NCBI RefSeq assembly: GCF_900169505.1
Contig: NZ_LT827021.1
Span: 2,232,001 to 2,296,000, forward strand
Direction: 5' to 3'
From: Arabiibacter massiliensis
Lineage (GTDB): Bacteria > Actinomycetota > Coriobacteriia > Coriobacteriales > Eggerthellaceae
DNA length: 64,000 bases
Below, piece by piece: positions 36,661-45,780 of the stretch (position 1 is its first letter; every line of letters begins with the position of its first letter). The translations under genes and the position numbers were made by a program. The notes beneath the pieces are model-generated. The model ran no database searches and was not told the origin of the DNA. It was given only the letters and a program-made list of their open reading frames with translations.

Positions 36661-36865
36661 AGGACCCTTCCCTCAGCCATGCCCGTTCGCCGCCAGCAGC
36701 TCGCCGAACGCCGCATGAGATAGATACTGCGCCGTATTTTCGCACACACGCGAAATGGGATAACAGCGATGCACAATAAGCCCACGTTCGATTCACAGAG
36801 CGCACTCCGCGATCAGGAAAAACCCCTATGGACGCAGTTCGCCGCGCATAAAACGCACACAAGGA

Positions 36866-36897
36866 AGGCCCCTGCGGCGCGTCTGCGCGACAGGGGC
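36866..36897. terminator. Hairpin downstream of typA
   Basis: GGCCCCTG/CAGGGGCC stem with a 16-base loop. No long T run on the minus strand, so terminator strength is uncertain. Confidence 0.5.
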
Positions 36898-36929
36898 CCT
36901 TTAACACGTCGGATGATCGCGCGGCGCGG

Positions 36930-38741
36930 CTACTTCTTGGCGGCCTTCTTGCGCTCCGTGGCCGACAGGATGCGCTTGCGCAGGCGGATGCTCTTCGGCG
37001 TGACCTCCACCAGCTCGTCGTCCTCGATGTACTCGAGCGCCTCCTCGAGCGTGAACGTCTGCGGCGGCGTGAGCTGGATGGCCTTGTCGGCGCCGCTCGA
37101 GCGCTGGTTGCCCAGCTGCTTGGTCTTGGCGATGTTCACCACCATGTCGCCTTCCTTGGCGGACTGGCCCACGATCATGCCCTCGTAGCAGTCCTCGCCG
37201 GGGCCGACGAACAGCTTGCCGCGCTCCTGCAGCGCATCGAGGGCGTAGGCGACGCTGCGCTCGGTGGACATGCTGATCATCGAGCCGTTCTTGCGCCCGC
37301 CGAAGTCGCCGCGGAACAGGCCGTACTCGCTGAAGTGGTGGAACATCGTGGCCTCGCCGCGCGTGGCGTTCAGAAGGCGCGTGCGCAGGCCCATGGTGCC
37401 GCGCGTGGGGATCTTGAACACGAGGTGCGTCTGGTCGCCGCGCTGGAACATGTCGGACATCTCGCCGCCGGCGCCGCCGAACACCTCGATGGCCTTGCCG
37501 GCGTACTCGCTCGGCACGTCCACCGTGGCCTCCTCGATGGGCTCGAGCTTGCGGCCGGACTCGTCCTTCTTGATGAGCACGCGCGGGCGGCCCACCTGGA
37601 ACTCGAAGCCCTCGCGGCGCATCGTCTCCATGAGCACGGACAGGTGCAGCACGCCGCGGCCGGCCACCTCCACGCCCGACTTGTCCTCAAGCTCCTCGAT
37701 GCGCATGGAGATGTTGCTCTCCTTCTCGCGCATGAGGCGCTCCTTGAGCTGGCGGGCGCCCACGATGTCGCCCTCGCGGCCCACGAGCGGGCTGGTGGAC
37801 GCCTCGAACACGATGGCCATCGTGGGCTCCTCCACCTGGATGGGGTCCATGCGCACCGGGTTCTCGCGGCTGGTCACCATGTCGCCGATGTCGGCGTCGT
37901 CCACGCCCACCACGGCCACGATATCGCCGGCGTGCACCTCGAGCTGCTTCTTCTTGCCCATGTCCTCGAACGTGAACACTTCTTTGATGACGGTGTTGTA
38001 GCGCGTGCCGTCGTTCTTGATGACGAGCGCCTGCTCGCCCTTGTGGATGGTGCCGGAGAACAGGCGGCCGACGCCGATGCGGCCGACGAAGCTGGAGTGG
38101 TCAACCGTGCAGATCTGCAGCGCCACCGGGCCCGAAGGCTCGCAGTCGGGCGCGGGCACTTCCTCGATGATGGTCTCGAGAAGCGGCAGCATGTTCATGT
38201 TGCCGTCGTTCGGGTCGCGGCGGGCGTAGCCGTTCATGGCGCTCGCGTAGATGATGGGGAAGTCGAGCTGCTCGTCGGACGCCTCGAGCTCAACCATGAG
38301 GTCGAACACCTCGTCGACCACCTCTTCGGGGCGCGATCCGGGACGGTCGATCTTGTTGATGACCACCACGATGCGCAGGCCCAGCTCGAGAGCGTGCTTG
38401 AGCACGAAGCGCGTCTGGGGCATGGGCCCCTCGAACGCGTCGACGATGAGCAGCGCGCCGTCGGCCATGTTGAGCACGCGCTCCACCTCGCCACCGAAGT
38501 CGGCGTGGCCGGGGGTGTCGATGACGTTGATCTTCACGCCGTCGTAGGTGACGGAGATGTTCTTCGACAGGATGGTGATGCCGCGCTCGCGCTCCTGGTC
38601 GTTGCTGTCGAGGACGCGCTCCTCCACCTGCTGGTTCTCGCGGAACACGCCGGAGGTGTACAGCAGGCGGTCGACGATGGTGGTCTTGCCGTGGTCGACG
38701 TGCGCGATGATGGCTACGTTGCGGATGTTCTCTTGCTTCAT
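36930..38741 (-). CDS. typA: Ribosome-associated GTPase TypA/BipA
   Basis: 603 residues. Translational GTPase: G1 [37 protein letters not shown]. The later domains ([40 protein letters not shown]) are those of TypA, which acts in ribosome assembly and stress. The start [11 protein letters not shown] at 38741 is conserved; the longer frame is not. The ribosome site (GAAAGAAG) is weak. The J-domain gene lies upstream on the same strand, with a 60-bp gap. Confidence 0.96.
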   Translation of the reverse strand: MKQENIRNVAIIAHVDHGKTTIVDRLLYTSGVFRENQQVEERVLDSNDQERERGITILSKNISVTYDGVKINVIDTPGHADFGGEVERVLNMADGALLIVDAFEGPMPQTRFVLKHALELGLRIVVVINKIDRPGSRPEEVVDEVFDLMVELEASDEQLDFPIIYASAMNGYARRDPNDGNMNMLPLLETIIEEVPAPDCEPSGPVALQICTVDHSSFVGRIGVGRLFSGTIHKGEQALVIKNDGTRYNTVIKEVFTFEDMGKKKQLEVHAGDIVAVVGVDDADIGDMVTSRENPVRMDPIQVEEPTMAIVFEASTSPLVGREGDIVGARQLKERLMREKESNISMRIEELEDKSGVEVAGRGVLHLSVLMETMRREGFEFQVGRPRVLIKKDESGRKLEPIEEATVDVPSEYAGKAIEVFGGAGGEMSDMFQRGDQTHLVFKIPTRGTMGLRTRLLNATRGEATMFHHFSEYGLFRGDFGGRKNGSMISMSTERSVAYALDALQERGKLFVGPGEDCYEGMIVGQSAKEGDMVVNIAKTKQLGNQRSSGADKAIQLTPPQTFTLEEALEYIEDDELVEVTPKSIRLRKRILSATERKKAAKK

Positions 38742-38801
38742 TCTGCTTCTTTCTGTTAAGCGGTGAGGCCCGCTGCGCGCCGTGCGGCGCAATGCGGGCG
38801 C

Positions 38802-39377
38802 TTATTCCTCTTCGTCGAGCTCCTGGGCGAGGCGGCGCTGCTCGGCGTTGAGCTCGTCGATGTGCTCGTTGAGCGTGGCGAGCGTGCGCTGGGCCGACAA
38901 GACCTGCACGATGCCCCACACGGCGGCGGCGCTCGCGATGGCGGCGACGATGCCGAACAGCCCGAAGGGGCGCCGCCCGGTGATCAGGGCCACGAGGCCG
39001 CCGATGCCCGCGAGCGCGATGCCGTTGCGGCGCTCGTCGTACACCACGTCGCGCTGGCGCACCAGCTGCGTGCGCGCGGCGGCGATGCCGGCCAGGCGCG
39101 CCTCGATCTCGCTCGTCGCGGAGTACGCGCGGGAGGAGCCGCCGGACGAAGCGGCACCGGAGCGGCCGGCCTGCCGCGCGCCCTTGCCCTTCGTCAGGTA
39201 CTCGTAGGCTTCCTGGAGGTTCTTGAACTGCTCGGTGGCGCGGTCTTGCAGCTTCTTGTTCGCCGCGAATCGGTCGGGATGCAGGATTTGCGCCGTCTCC
39301 TTGTACGCGGCCTTGATGTCGTCCGCCGAGGCGTCCTCGTCAAGCCCTAAGATGCGCAGTGCTTCCGTTCGGTTCAT
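38802..39377 (-). CDS. J-domain membrane protein
   Basis: 191 residues beginning MNRTEALRILGLDEDASADD. The N-terminal J domain has the HPD motif (LHPDRF), which stimulates Hsp70 ATPase. A Ser/Gly linker is followed by two close hydrophobic segments (IALAGIGGLVALI; LFGIVAAIASAAAVWGIVQV) and a Glu-rich C-terminus predicted as a coil. It may recruit DnaK to the membrane. The start at 39377 has GGGGAG just upstream. Confidence 0.85.
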   Translation of the reverse strand: MNRTEALRILGLDEDASADDIKAAYKETAQILHPDRFAANKKLQDRATEQFKNLQEAYEYLTKGKGARQAGRSGAASSGGSSRAYSATSEIEARLAGIAAARTQLVRQRDVVYDERRNGIALAGIGGLVALITGRRPFGLFGIVAAIASAAAVWGIVQVLSAQRTLATLNEHIDELNAEQRRLAQELDEEE

Positions 39378-39529
39378 AGCTCCCCGTGTGTCGTCGATCG
39401 TTTGCCGAGAACGTATACTACCACGTCGCCCCGAACGCCGCGCCCCCCGCGCCCGCGCGACACAGAATGAATGCAGCACGCGCGATTGCCGAAGCGCCTC
39501 GGGATGACGCTCCGGCACGCTGAACCGAA

Positions 39530-39545
39530 TGTTTCACGTGAAACA
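39530..39545. promoter_or_regulatory. parS site
   Basis: Perfect 16-mer between the J-domain gene and the flavoprotein gene. Confidence 0.9.
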
Positions 39546-39568
39546 GCCGCTCGCGGGGGGCGCGAATG

Positions 39569-39609
39569 CGAACCGCCACCTCGGAGGGCGCTCCGGGGGT
39601 GGCGGTTCG
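39569..39609 (-). terminator. Hairpin after the flavoprotein gene
   Basis: CGAACCGCCACC/GGTGGCGGTTCG, a 12-bp stem. No clear T run. Confidence 0.6.
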
Positions 39610-39650
39610 TCGTGCCGGGCTCGGCCGCTGGGAGGGAGGATGGCGGTCGG

Positions 39651-41225
39651 CTACTTGCCGGCGATGTAGTCGTGCGCGGTGTTCGCGGCCGTGCGGGCGC
39701 TGTTCACGCCGTGGCAGGTCATGGAGCCGTTGATGTCGATGCCGTACATGTTGTTGTACAGCATGCCTCCGTCGGCGCCCACGGCGAACAGGTTCTCGAA
39801 CGCCTGGTCGCGGCCGGGCTTCTTCACGCGGAACTGGCGGTCGGTCTTCACGCCGCCGGAGTACAGGCCCTCGAGCGCGCCGCGGATGAGCCCGCAGTAG
39901 AACGGCGGCGTGGCGATGGGCTTGAGGTACTCGGGATCCTTGCCGTAGTCGTGGTCGATGCCTTCCTCGACGTTGGCGTTGTACTGCTTGACCTGGGCGA
40001 GGAACAGCTCCTTGTCGACCTCCATGATGTCGGCCAGCTCTTCCAGCGAATCGGCCTTGTACGCGTCGTCCTTCTTCTCGAGCATCTCCTCCCACAGCTG
40101 CGCGCATTCCTCGTCGCCGTCGAGCATGTACTCGTACACGTCCTTGTCCATGATGGACCAGCAGGTGCCGCCGGCCAGGCGCACGGGCACGTTCTGCAGC
40201 TCGAAGTTATGCGTGTACGTGGAGCACGCCTCGTCGGAGAAGCGCTCGCCGTTGATGTCCACCCACAGGCACGGGCCGCCCCAGCACAGCTTGTCCCAGA
40301 TGGGGCCCCAGGGGCCGGCCGAGCCGATGATGTTGGTGCAGCCGAACGCGGGCGCGCCGTGCTCGATGCCGCCGGCCTTGATCATCATGGTCACGCCGTC
40401 GCCGTAGTGGCCCGGCGTGCCGATGATGCGGATGTCCTTGAGGTCGACGCCCAGCTTGCCCATGCGCGCGGCGTCCTCGCCGAAGCCGCCCGTGCTGACG
40501 ATGACGGCCTTCGCATTGATCTTGATGGTGTCGCCGTACGTGTCGGTGGCGTACGCGCCGGCCACGTTGCCGTTCTCGTCCAGCACGAGGTCGCGGGCGC
40601 GCGTGTTGAGGCGCAGGTTCACGCCGTACTCGGCCAGCTTCTTCTTCATGTACGGGAAGTAGCCGATGCCGGCCGCGCCGCCCTTGTACACGTAGTCGAA
40701 GCTAAACTGGGCGCGGTAGCGGCCCTGCTTGTACATCTCGAGGTACGCGGGGTCGAGGTCCTCGATAGCCTCGTACTGCACGCCGTTGTCGATGAGCCAC
40801 TGCACGTTCTCGGCCGCGTGGCTGATCATGTCGCGGATGAACATCTGGTTCACCGTGTAGGACTGCGCGTCGGCCTCGTAGCGCACCATCTCGCCGAGCG
40901 TCGCCTCGTGCGAGTTGGGATGCAGGCCGTACGCGTTCGTGCACTCGACGCCGGTGCCGTTGCCGCCGAGCGCCGACTGGCCCTCGATGAGCAGCACCTT
41001 GTCGCCGTTCTCGCCGGCCTGCACTGCGGCGGCCGTGCCGGAGAACCCGCCGCCGATGACGAGGATGTCGCAGGAGATCTCCTCGGTCACCTGGCTCGCC
41101 CAGTCGGCGTTCTCGTCGTCTTTCGCGTCGGCCGCGAACGCCTTCGTCGCGGTGGCGCCCATCGCAAGGGCCGCGGCGGCCGTGCCCGCGCCCAGTAGGA
41201 AGTTCCTTCGGGAAAGTTCAGTCAT
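39651..41225 (-). CDS. Tat-exported FAD-dependent reductase (fumarate reductase-like)
   Basis: 524 residues. The N-terminus SRRNFLLGAGTAAAAL is a Tat signal, so it acts outside the membrane. FAD site: CDILVIGGGFSGTAAAVQ and a C-terminal NLFAVGADGGMLYNN. The core matches fumarate/urocanate/shikimate-type reductases (WVDINGERFSDEACSTYTHN; TPGHYGDGVTMMIKAGG). No haem-binding CxxCH is present, so electrons must come from a partner. The substrate cannot be told from sequence. It is followed upstream by a lipoprotein gene and a LuxR-type regulator. Confidence 0.9.
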   Translation of the reverse strand: MTELSRRNFLLGAGTAAAALAMGATATKAFAADAKDDENADWASQVTEEISCDILVIGGGFSGTAAAVQAGENGDKVLLIEGQSALGGNGTGVECTNAYGLHPNSHEATLGEMVRYEADAQSYTVNQMFIRDMISHAAENVQWLIDNGVQYEAIEDLDPAYLEMYKQGRYRAQFSFDYVYKGGAAGIGYFPYMKKKLAEYGVNLRLNTRARDLVLDENGNVAGAYATDTYGDTIKINAKAVIVSTGGFGEDAARMGKLGVDLKDIRIIGTPGHYGDGVTMMIKAGGIEHGAPAFGCTNIIGSAGPWGPIWDKLCWGGPCLWVDINGERFSDEACSTYTHNFELQNVPVRLAGGTCWSIMDKDVYEYMLDGDEECAQLWEEMLEKKDDAYKADSLEELADIMEVDKELFLAQVKQYNANVEEGIDHDYGKDPEYLKPIATPPFYCGLIRGALEGLYSGGVKTDRQFRVKKPGRDQAFENLFAVGADGGMLYNNMYGIDINGSMTCHGVNSARTAANTAHDYIAGK

Positions 41226-41285
41226 GTCTCTATCTCGCTTTCGGAATCGATGAATGAAAACGTGCGGGAGCGCAGGTGCGCGGGC

Positions 41286-41741
41286 TTACTTGAAATCGCC
41301 GTCCTTGTAGGTGATGTTCTTGCCGTCCACGACCGCATCGAGGCTCTCGATGGTGTAGGTGTTGTCCTTGACGTTCTCATGCGTCGCGGCGATCTCCGCG
41401 CCGGCCACCTCGGTGATGCGGACCTGCATCGTGAGGCTCTCGATGTTGAAGCCGGTGAGCTCCTTCAAGTCGTCGATGTACTCGGCGAACCGGGCGTCGT
41501 CGCCCGACACGGTGAGCGGGCTGTCGGCGGCGCTCACGTCCCAGTCGACGAGCGTCATCTCGTTGGTGGCGGTCTTCACGAGCGTCTTCGCGGTCATGGT
41601 CGCCTCGTCGGCGGCCGGAGCGCCGCCCTTCGACCCGCCGTCGCCCGCGCTGCACCCGGCGAGCGTGCCTGCCGACAGCACTGCGGCGAGCATCGCGGCG
41701 CAGACCATGGTCGCGCGCCTAGTCATGTTCCCTGTCTTCAT
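41286..41741 (-). CDS. Lipoprotein of unknown function, flavoprotein operon
   Basis: 151 residues. The signal ends in a lipobox (SAGTLAGCSAGDGG), so it is anchored to the outer face of the membrane. The mature part has no Cys pairs, haem motif or FMN-attachment motif that I can see. AGGAGGAAGG precedes the ATG at 41741. It lies 60 bp upstream of the flavoprotein, with which it is likely co-transcribed. It could be a partner or electron link, but that is a guess from position. Confidence 0.7.
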   Translation of the reverse strand: MKTGNMTRRATMVCAAMLAAVLSAGTLAGCSAGDGGSKGGAPAADEATMTAKTLVKTATNEMTLVDWDVSAADSPLTVSGDDARFAEYIDDLKELTGFNIESLTMQVRITEVAGAEIAATHENVKDNTYTIESLDAVVDGKNITYKDGDFK

Positions 41742-41907
41742 AGCGGTCCTTCCTCCTTGGTTTCGTCGCATCCTTCGCCCGGATCCCTCGTCCGGGCGGC
41801 GACGTTTCCAGTAAAAGGCATGGAAGGCGGCCGCGCTTCATCACCTACGGGCGTTTTGCCGCAATCACCCGTTTGTGATGAGGGCAGGTGCGGCGCGGGG
41901 CCGGTTC

Positions 41908-43383
41908 TCAGGCCTCGGAGGAGAATGCCAGGTCGAGCAGCTCCTGGCGGTTGTGCACGTCGAGCTTGGTGTAGATGTGGCGGATGTGCGTCTTGACGGT
42001 GTTGTCCGACACGCACAGAAGCTCGGCGATGTAGGGGCCGTTGCGGCCGGACACGAGAAGCGAGAGTATCTCCACCTCGCGCGCGGAGAGGAAGTAGCGC
42101 GCGGTGAGCTCGGCCAGCCGCCCCTCGCGCAGAGTGGGAACGGGAGCCGTCTCGTCGGGTGCGGCCGGCCCATCGGGCGCGGCCTTGCGCGCGTCGAACT
42201 CGATCTCGTACATGCTGAAGCTATCCCGCACGGGGCTCTTCCGATTGGAGAACCACACCATCAGCACGAGCAGCGCGCACCCCAGGACGATGCTGAACGA
42301 CGAGAGGGCCCGCGCGTCGAGCGACGACATCGACGCCGCAGTGCCGACGAATATGCCCAGCTGGTCGATGGCGTAGACGATGCAGACGGTACGCAGAAGG
42401 GGGATGCCGGAGCGGTAGTTCAGCACGATGACGAGCGCCCAGATGAGCACGTCGAAGCACAGGTAGCCCGCCAGGAAGAGCCAGCTTGCGAGGGGCGACC
42501 CGACAAGCCCGCCCACCACCAGCCCCACGGCCATGAGCAGCAGCGACACGCCGAGGATCGAGTACGGTCGCCAGGAGAACCGCAGGTAGCCGATGAAGAC
42601 GACCGCGCTGGCCGCGGCGCGTATGACAAGCGAGGCGTATGCGAAGAACGACCCTTCGGCAACCGTCTCCATCGCCTGCGCGTTCACGAGGCCGAACGCG
42701 CAGGCCACGACGAATACGATGAGGAGGAAGAGCGAGTCCTTGCCGAACGGCTCCCGTTTGCGCGGCTCCTTCGCGCGCGCCAGCGGAGGGGCGTTCACGA
42801 GCAGGGTGGACCGCATCGTGGCCAGGTTGTCCCCGCGCACGGTGAACACCGCGTAGCACAGGGAGGAGAGCAGCGGCAGGGCGGCCGCGAACACGACGGA
42901 GGCGGCAGGCTGCAGGAACACCGCCAGCAGGACGGCCACGATGTTGAGCGGCAGGGCGGCGGCCAGATGGATGAGCGCGTTCGTCGTTCCCTGGCAGGTG
43001 GCAACGCCGCCGACCACCATGGCGCCCATGCCTTCGTACACGCCGATGAGCACCCCGCCCGCCAGCATCAGCGAAACCGAGGAGCCGAGGGCTCCGACGT
43101 AGATGAGCACCGAGCCGCCCGTGCCGCAGACGAGCGAGCAGAGCGCGAAGGCGCGCGCATCGATAGCCTGGGCACGCGGCCCGCGGGGAAGCGCGAAGAA
43201 CGCGAGCACGAGGGCGCTCGTGATGAGCGAGACGGCAAGCGGGCTGATGGTGAACGGCACGCCCGCGTTCGTGAAGAGCGACGGGCTGAAAGGGACGATG
43301 TCGAACCACGACCAGAAGAACGACGATACCAGCAGGGCCACCGGCGAGATGTTGCCAACGAATCTATCGAGTATCGCGTTCAT
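41908..43383 (-). CDS. Membrane LuxR-family regulator
   Basis: 491 residues. About twelve hydrophobic helices in MFS-like arrangement (for example SLMLAGGVLIGVYEGMGAMV) fill residues 10-390. A C-terminal LuxR helix-turn-helix (LSAREVEILSLLVSGRNGPY; LCVSDNTVKTHIRHIYTKLD) is joined by a Pro/Ala linker. Such fusions sense a molecule in the membrane and control neighbouring reductase genes in this group of bacteria. The TATAAT -10 (43390-43395, minus) is only about 7 bases from the ATG, so the mRNA may be leaderless. Confidence 0.88.
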   Translation of the reverse strand: MNAILDRFVGNISPVALLVSSFFWSWFDIVPFSPSLFTNAGVPFTISPLAVSLITSALVLAFFALPRGPRAQAIDARAFALCSLVCGTGGSVLIYVGALGSSVSLMLAGGVLIGVYEGMGAMVVGGVATCQGTTNALIHLAAALPLNIVAVLLAVFLQPAASVVFAAALPLLSSLCYAVFTVRGDNLATMRSTLLVNAPPLARAKEPRKREPFGKDSLFLLIVFVVACAFGLVNAQAMETVAEGSFFAYASLVIRAAASAVVFIGYLRFSWRPYSILGVSLLLMAVGLVVGGLVGSPLASWLFLAGYLCFDVLIWALVIVLNYRSGIPLLRTVCIVYAIDQLGIFVGTAASMSSLDARALSSFSIVLGCALLVLMVWFSNRKSPVRDSFSMYEIEFDARKAAPDGPAAPDETAPVPTLREGRLAELTARYFLSAREVEILSLLVSGRNGPYIAELLCVSDNTVKTHIRHIYTKLDVHNRQELLDLAFSSEA

Positions 43384-43389
43384 CCCCTG

Positions 43390-43395
43390 ATTATA
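43390..43395 (-). promoter_or_regulatory. -10 element of the membrane LuxR gene
   Basis: Consensus TATAAT on the minus strand, ending 6 bases before the start codon. A poor -35 (GTCACG) is 17 bases upstream. Confidence 0.6.
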
Positions 43396-43433
43396 GCCGC
43401 ATTTTCCCTTCGCGTGACGCGCGGCGCCGCGAT

Positions 43434-43449
43434 TGTTTCACGTGAAACA
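43434..43449. promoter_or_regulatory. parS site
   Basis: Perfect 16-mer upstream of the membrane LuxR gene. Confidence 0.9.
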
Positions 43450-43500
43450 TCGCGGGATGGCACGGGGTCCGACGGCTACGCGTTCGCTGCACGATTTTTT

Positions 43501-43669
43501 GCCTCCCGCAACACGAAAATCCTCGACGTGAAAGGATTCAAAACGCGAAAGGGAGCACGCCGGCGGGTTGGAGCGGCGGGTCGCTCGCATTATCCCAGGT
43601 CGCTTAAAGACGGCCTATGCGCGTTCCGTTGGAATCCTTTCACGTCGAAGCATTTTGTGCGCGGGAGGC
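43501..43669. mobile_element. MITE-like inverted-repeat element, type 2 relative
   Basis: Arms at 43501-43540 and 43632-43669 are inverted; they share GCCTCCCGC at the outer ends and CGACGTGAAAGGATTC at the inner ends. The interior has TATCCCAGGTCGC. The inner arm sequence matches the element at 33828-34114. No coding sequence. Confidence 0.7.
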
Positions 43670-43713
43670 CGGATTCGCGTGCAGCGCCGTCCGGGGGCAG
43701 CCACCGCTGCGAA

Positions 43714-43729
43714 TGTTTCACGTGAAACA
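43714..43729. promoter_or_regulatory. parS site
   Basis: Perfect 16-mer on the other flank of the inverted-repeat element. Confidence 0.9.
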
Positions 43730-43756
43730 TTTTGCGATGGCGCGGGATGGCGCGCA

Positions 43757-43791
43757 GAAAAAGCGAACCCCCGGCAATCGGCGGGGGTTCG
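43757..43791 (-). terminator. Terminator after tRNA-Ala
   Basis: Minus-strand CGAACCCCCG/CGGGGGTTCG stem, then CTTTTTC. Confidence 0.8.
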
Positions 43792-43804
43792 GATGGCAAT
43801 GCTA

Positions 43805-43880
43805 TGGTGGAGCATAGGGGGATCGAACCCCTGACCTCAGGCTTGCAAAGCCCGCGCTCTCCCAGCTGAGCTAATGCCCC
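43805..43880 (-). tRNA. tRNA-Ala (TGC)
   Basis: 76 bases with encoded CCA. Acceptor GGGGCAT/ATGCTCC (one wobble), D-arm TAGCTCAGCTGGGAGAGC, anticodon loop TTTGCAA (TGC), T-arm GGTTCGATCCC. Confidence 0.96.
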
Positions 43881-43914
43881 AGGCAAGCCGGCGAAAACCG
43901 GCCGTACATACTAA

Positions 43915-43956
43915 TAAACGCTCCACCGGCAAACTCGGCTCACGGTGGAGCGTTTA
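43915..43956. terminator. Hairpin between tRNA-Ile and tRNA-Ala
   Basis: TAAACGCTCCACCG and its perfect complement, a 14-bp stem with a 14-base loop. It could end the tRNA-Ile transcript or direct tRNA processing. Confidence 0.65.
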
Positions 43957-43967
43957 TTGCAAAAAAA

Positions 43968-44044
<77 letters not shown>

Positions 44045-44242
44045 TAAAAAAAGTGCTTGGCTACTGTATCTCAAATTCAAGCGCCCGGTCAAGGACTTTT
44101 TCAAAGAATTATGTCGAGTTTCCAAAGCCGGCGAGCCCGCCGCACCAACGTCGGGGACGGGTGCGGCGCGTCGTGGTACCCTGATAAGGCAACGGCAGCG
44201 AATCGAACTCCAACGCAAGCGAGTGGGAAGGGAACCGGCCGC

Positions 44243-45121
44243 GTGAACATCAAGCAAGTTGATTATTTCGTCTCCGCGGCGAATCGCGGAAGCCTGTCGG
44301 CCGCCGCGCGCGACCACGGCATCTCGGTACAGGCCATGTCGAAGGCCATGACCGACCTTGAGAAGGAGCTGCCGGCCCCGCTGTTCGACAGGACCCCCAC
44401 GGGCATCTCCCTCACGCCGTTCGGCCAGCAGTTCTATGCGCGGGCGAAGCCGGTATGCGAGGCCTTCACCGAGCTCCAGAACATCACCGCGGAGCCCCCC
44501 GACGACTCGAAGCTCAAGCTCTTCCTCTGCGCGCCGGCGTTCTCCCACAACGCGAAGGCGCGCGCGAAGATGGCCGCGTTCTTCGACAAGTACCTGCACA
44601 CCGAGTCGGAGATCGTCATGGGACGGGGGGAGGACGGCCTGGCGGCCCTCGACCGGGGGGAGTGCGACGCCGTCATCACCATCGGCGTCCTGCGCCATCC
44701 GGACTACGATTGCCTCGCCGTGGGAACCGTGCCCGCCGGCGTGTGCATCTCGAAGAACCATCCGCTCTCCCAGAACGACGCCGTCACCCTCGAGGAGATC
44801 CGCCAGTTCCCCGTGCTCTCGTCGAAGATGTTCGACCATTTCAACGACTCCATCTTCGTCATGTACAACCGCGAAGGGGTGCTCGGCACCGTGGTCGAGC
44901 CCGACCTTGCCGAGATGCCGTTCCTGTTCTACTTCAAACACGCCATCACCTTCATGGTCAACATACCCCCGCTCGGCGAGATGATGCCCTTCAGCGTCAT
45001 GAAGCCTTTGGCCGAGAAGGACATGAAGCCCGTGCCTCTGTGCCTCATCACCGCGAAGGGGGCGAAAAGCGCGCCGTACCGCAACCTCGAGGCGCTGCTC
45101 TTCGGGCACCCCCGGACGTGA
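44243..45121 (+). CDS. LysR-family transcriptional regulator
   Basis: 292 residues from a GTG start. The N-terminal helix-turn-helix (IKQVDYFVSAANRGSLSAAA; ISVQAMSKAMTDLEKELPAP; LFDRTPTGISLTPFGQQFYA) is LysR-type. A diverged substrate-binding domain follows. The GTG at 44243 puts the conserved start (VNIKQVDYF) first and has GGGAAGGGAA upstream. Targets are unknown; it stands alone between tRNA-Ile and a DUF151 gene. Confidence 0.85.
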   Translation: MNIKQVDYFVSAANRGSLSAAARDHGISVQAMSKAMTDLEKELPAPLFDRTPTGISLTPFGQQFYARAKPVCEAFTELQNITAEPPDDSKLKLFLCAPAFSHNAKARAKMAAFFDKYLHTESEIVMGRGEDGLAALDRGECDAVITIGVLRHPDYDCLAVGTVPAGVCISKNHPLSQNDAVTLEEIRQFPVLSSKMFDHFNDSIFVMYNREGVLGTVVEPDLAEMPFLFYFKHAITFMVNIPPLGEMMPFSVMKPLAEKDMKPVPLCLITAKGAKSAPYRNLEALLFGHPRT

Positions 45122-45263
45122 TCGCCGCGCGCTTGGCAGGGCGCACGTGCCTTATTCGGCACCGAAACGGCACGGCGGCGCGACCGCGCACGGCGCAGGA
45201 ACGCTATAATCGGCACATGGCGCAGAGCGTCGCCCGAGCCCGCCCGATCGAAAGAGGAGCACG

Positions 45264-45776
45264 ATGGTACCGGTGAACATACAGACGCTCATATTCTCGG
45301 CCCCTCCGTCGCCCTCCATCATCGTGCTGCGCCCCGTGGAGGAGGCGCCGCAAGAGGGGAAGTTCCGCATCGTGCCCATCTGGGTGGGTGTGAACGAGGC
45401 CACGCAGATGGGCATCGCGCTCGAACGCGCGCGGTTCTCGCGGCCCATGACGCACGATCTGTTCCTCGACGCGCTCACTAACCTCGACGCGCGCGTCGAC
45501 CATGTGGTGATCAGCGACGTGAAGGGGGCCACCTTCTTCGCGCGGCTCTCCCTGCGCCAGCACGACCGCCTCATCGACCTCGATGCTCGGCCGAGCGACG
45601 CGCTGGCGCTCGCCGTGCGGCAGAAGGCGCCCATCTACATCGACGAGGGGGTGCTCGAGCGGGCGTCGTTCCCCTACGTGCTGAAGAAGCCCTCCGGAGG
45701 CATCGAGACCGAGCACGAGCTCTCCGAGTTCCGCAAGTTCCTCGAAGAGATCGCGCCGGAGGACTTCGAGGCCTGA
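45264..45776 (+). CDS. Bifunctional nuclease-family (DUF151) protein
   Basis: 170 residues. KFRIVPIWVGVNEATQMGIA, RPMTHDLFLDALTNLDARVD and ARPSDALALAVRQKAPIYID are the DUF151 pattern. Members are reported as bifunctional nucleases in plants and bacteria, but most are uncharacterised. AAAGAGGAGC precedes the ATG. It is convergent with the MATE gene, whose stop is 4 bp away. Confidence 0.85.
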   Translation: MVPVNIQTLIFSAPPSPSIIVLRPVEEAPQEGKFRIVPIWVGVNEATQMGIALERARFSRPMTHDLFLDALTNLDARVDHVVISDVKGATFFARLSLRQHDRLIDLDARPSDALALAVRQKAPIYIDEGVLERASFPYVLKKPSGGIETEHELSEFRKFLEEIAPEDFEA

Positions 45777-45780
45777 CGGC

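Noticed and set aside
41286..41741. FMN-binding or cytochrome partner for the flavoprotein
   Set aside because: No covalent-FMN motif and no CxxCH are visible; I call it only a lipoprotein.
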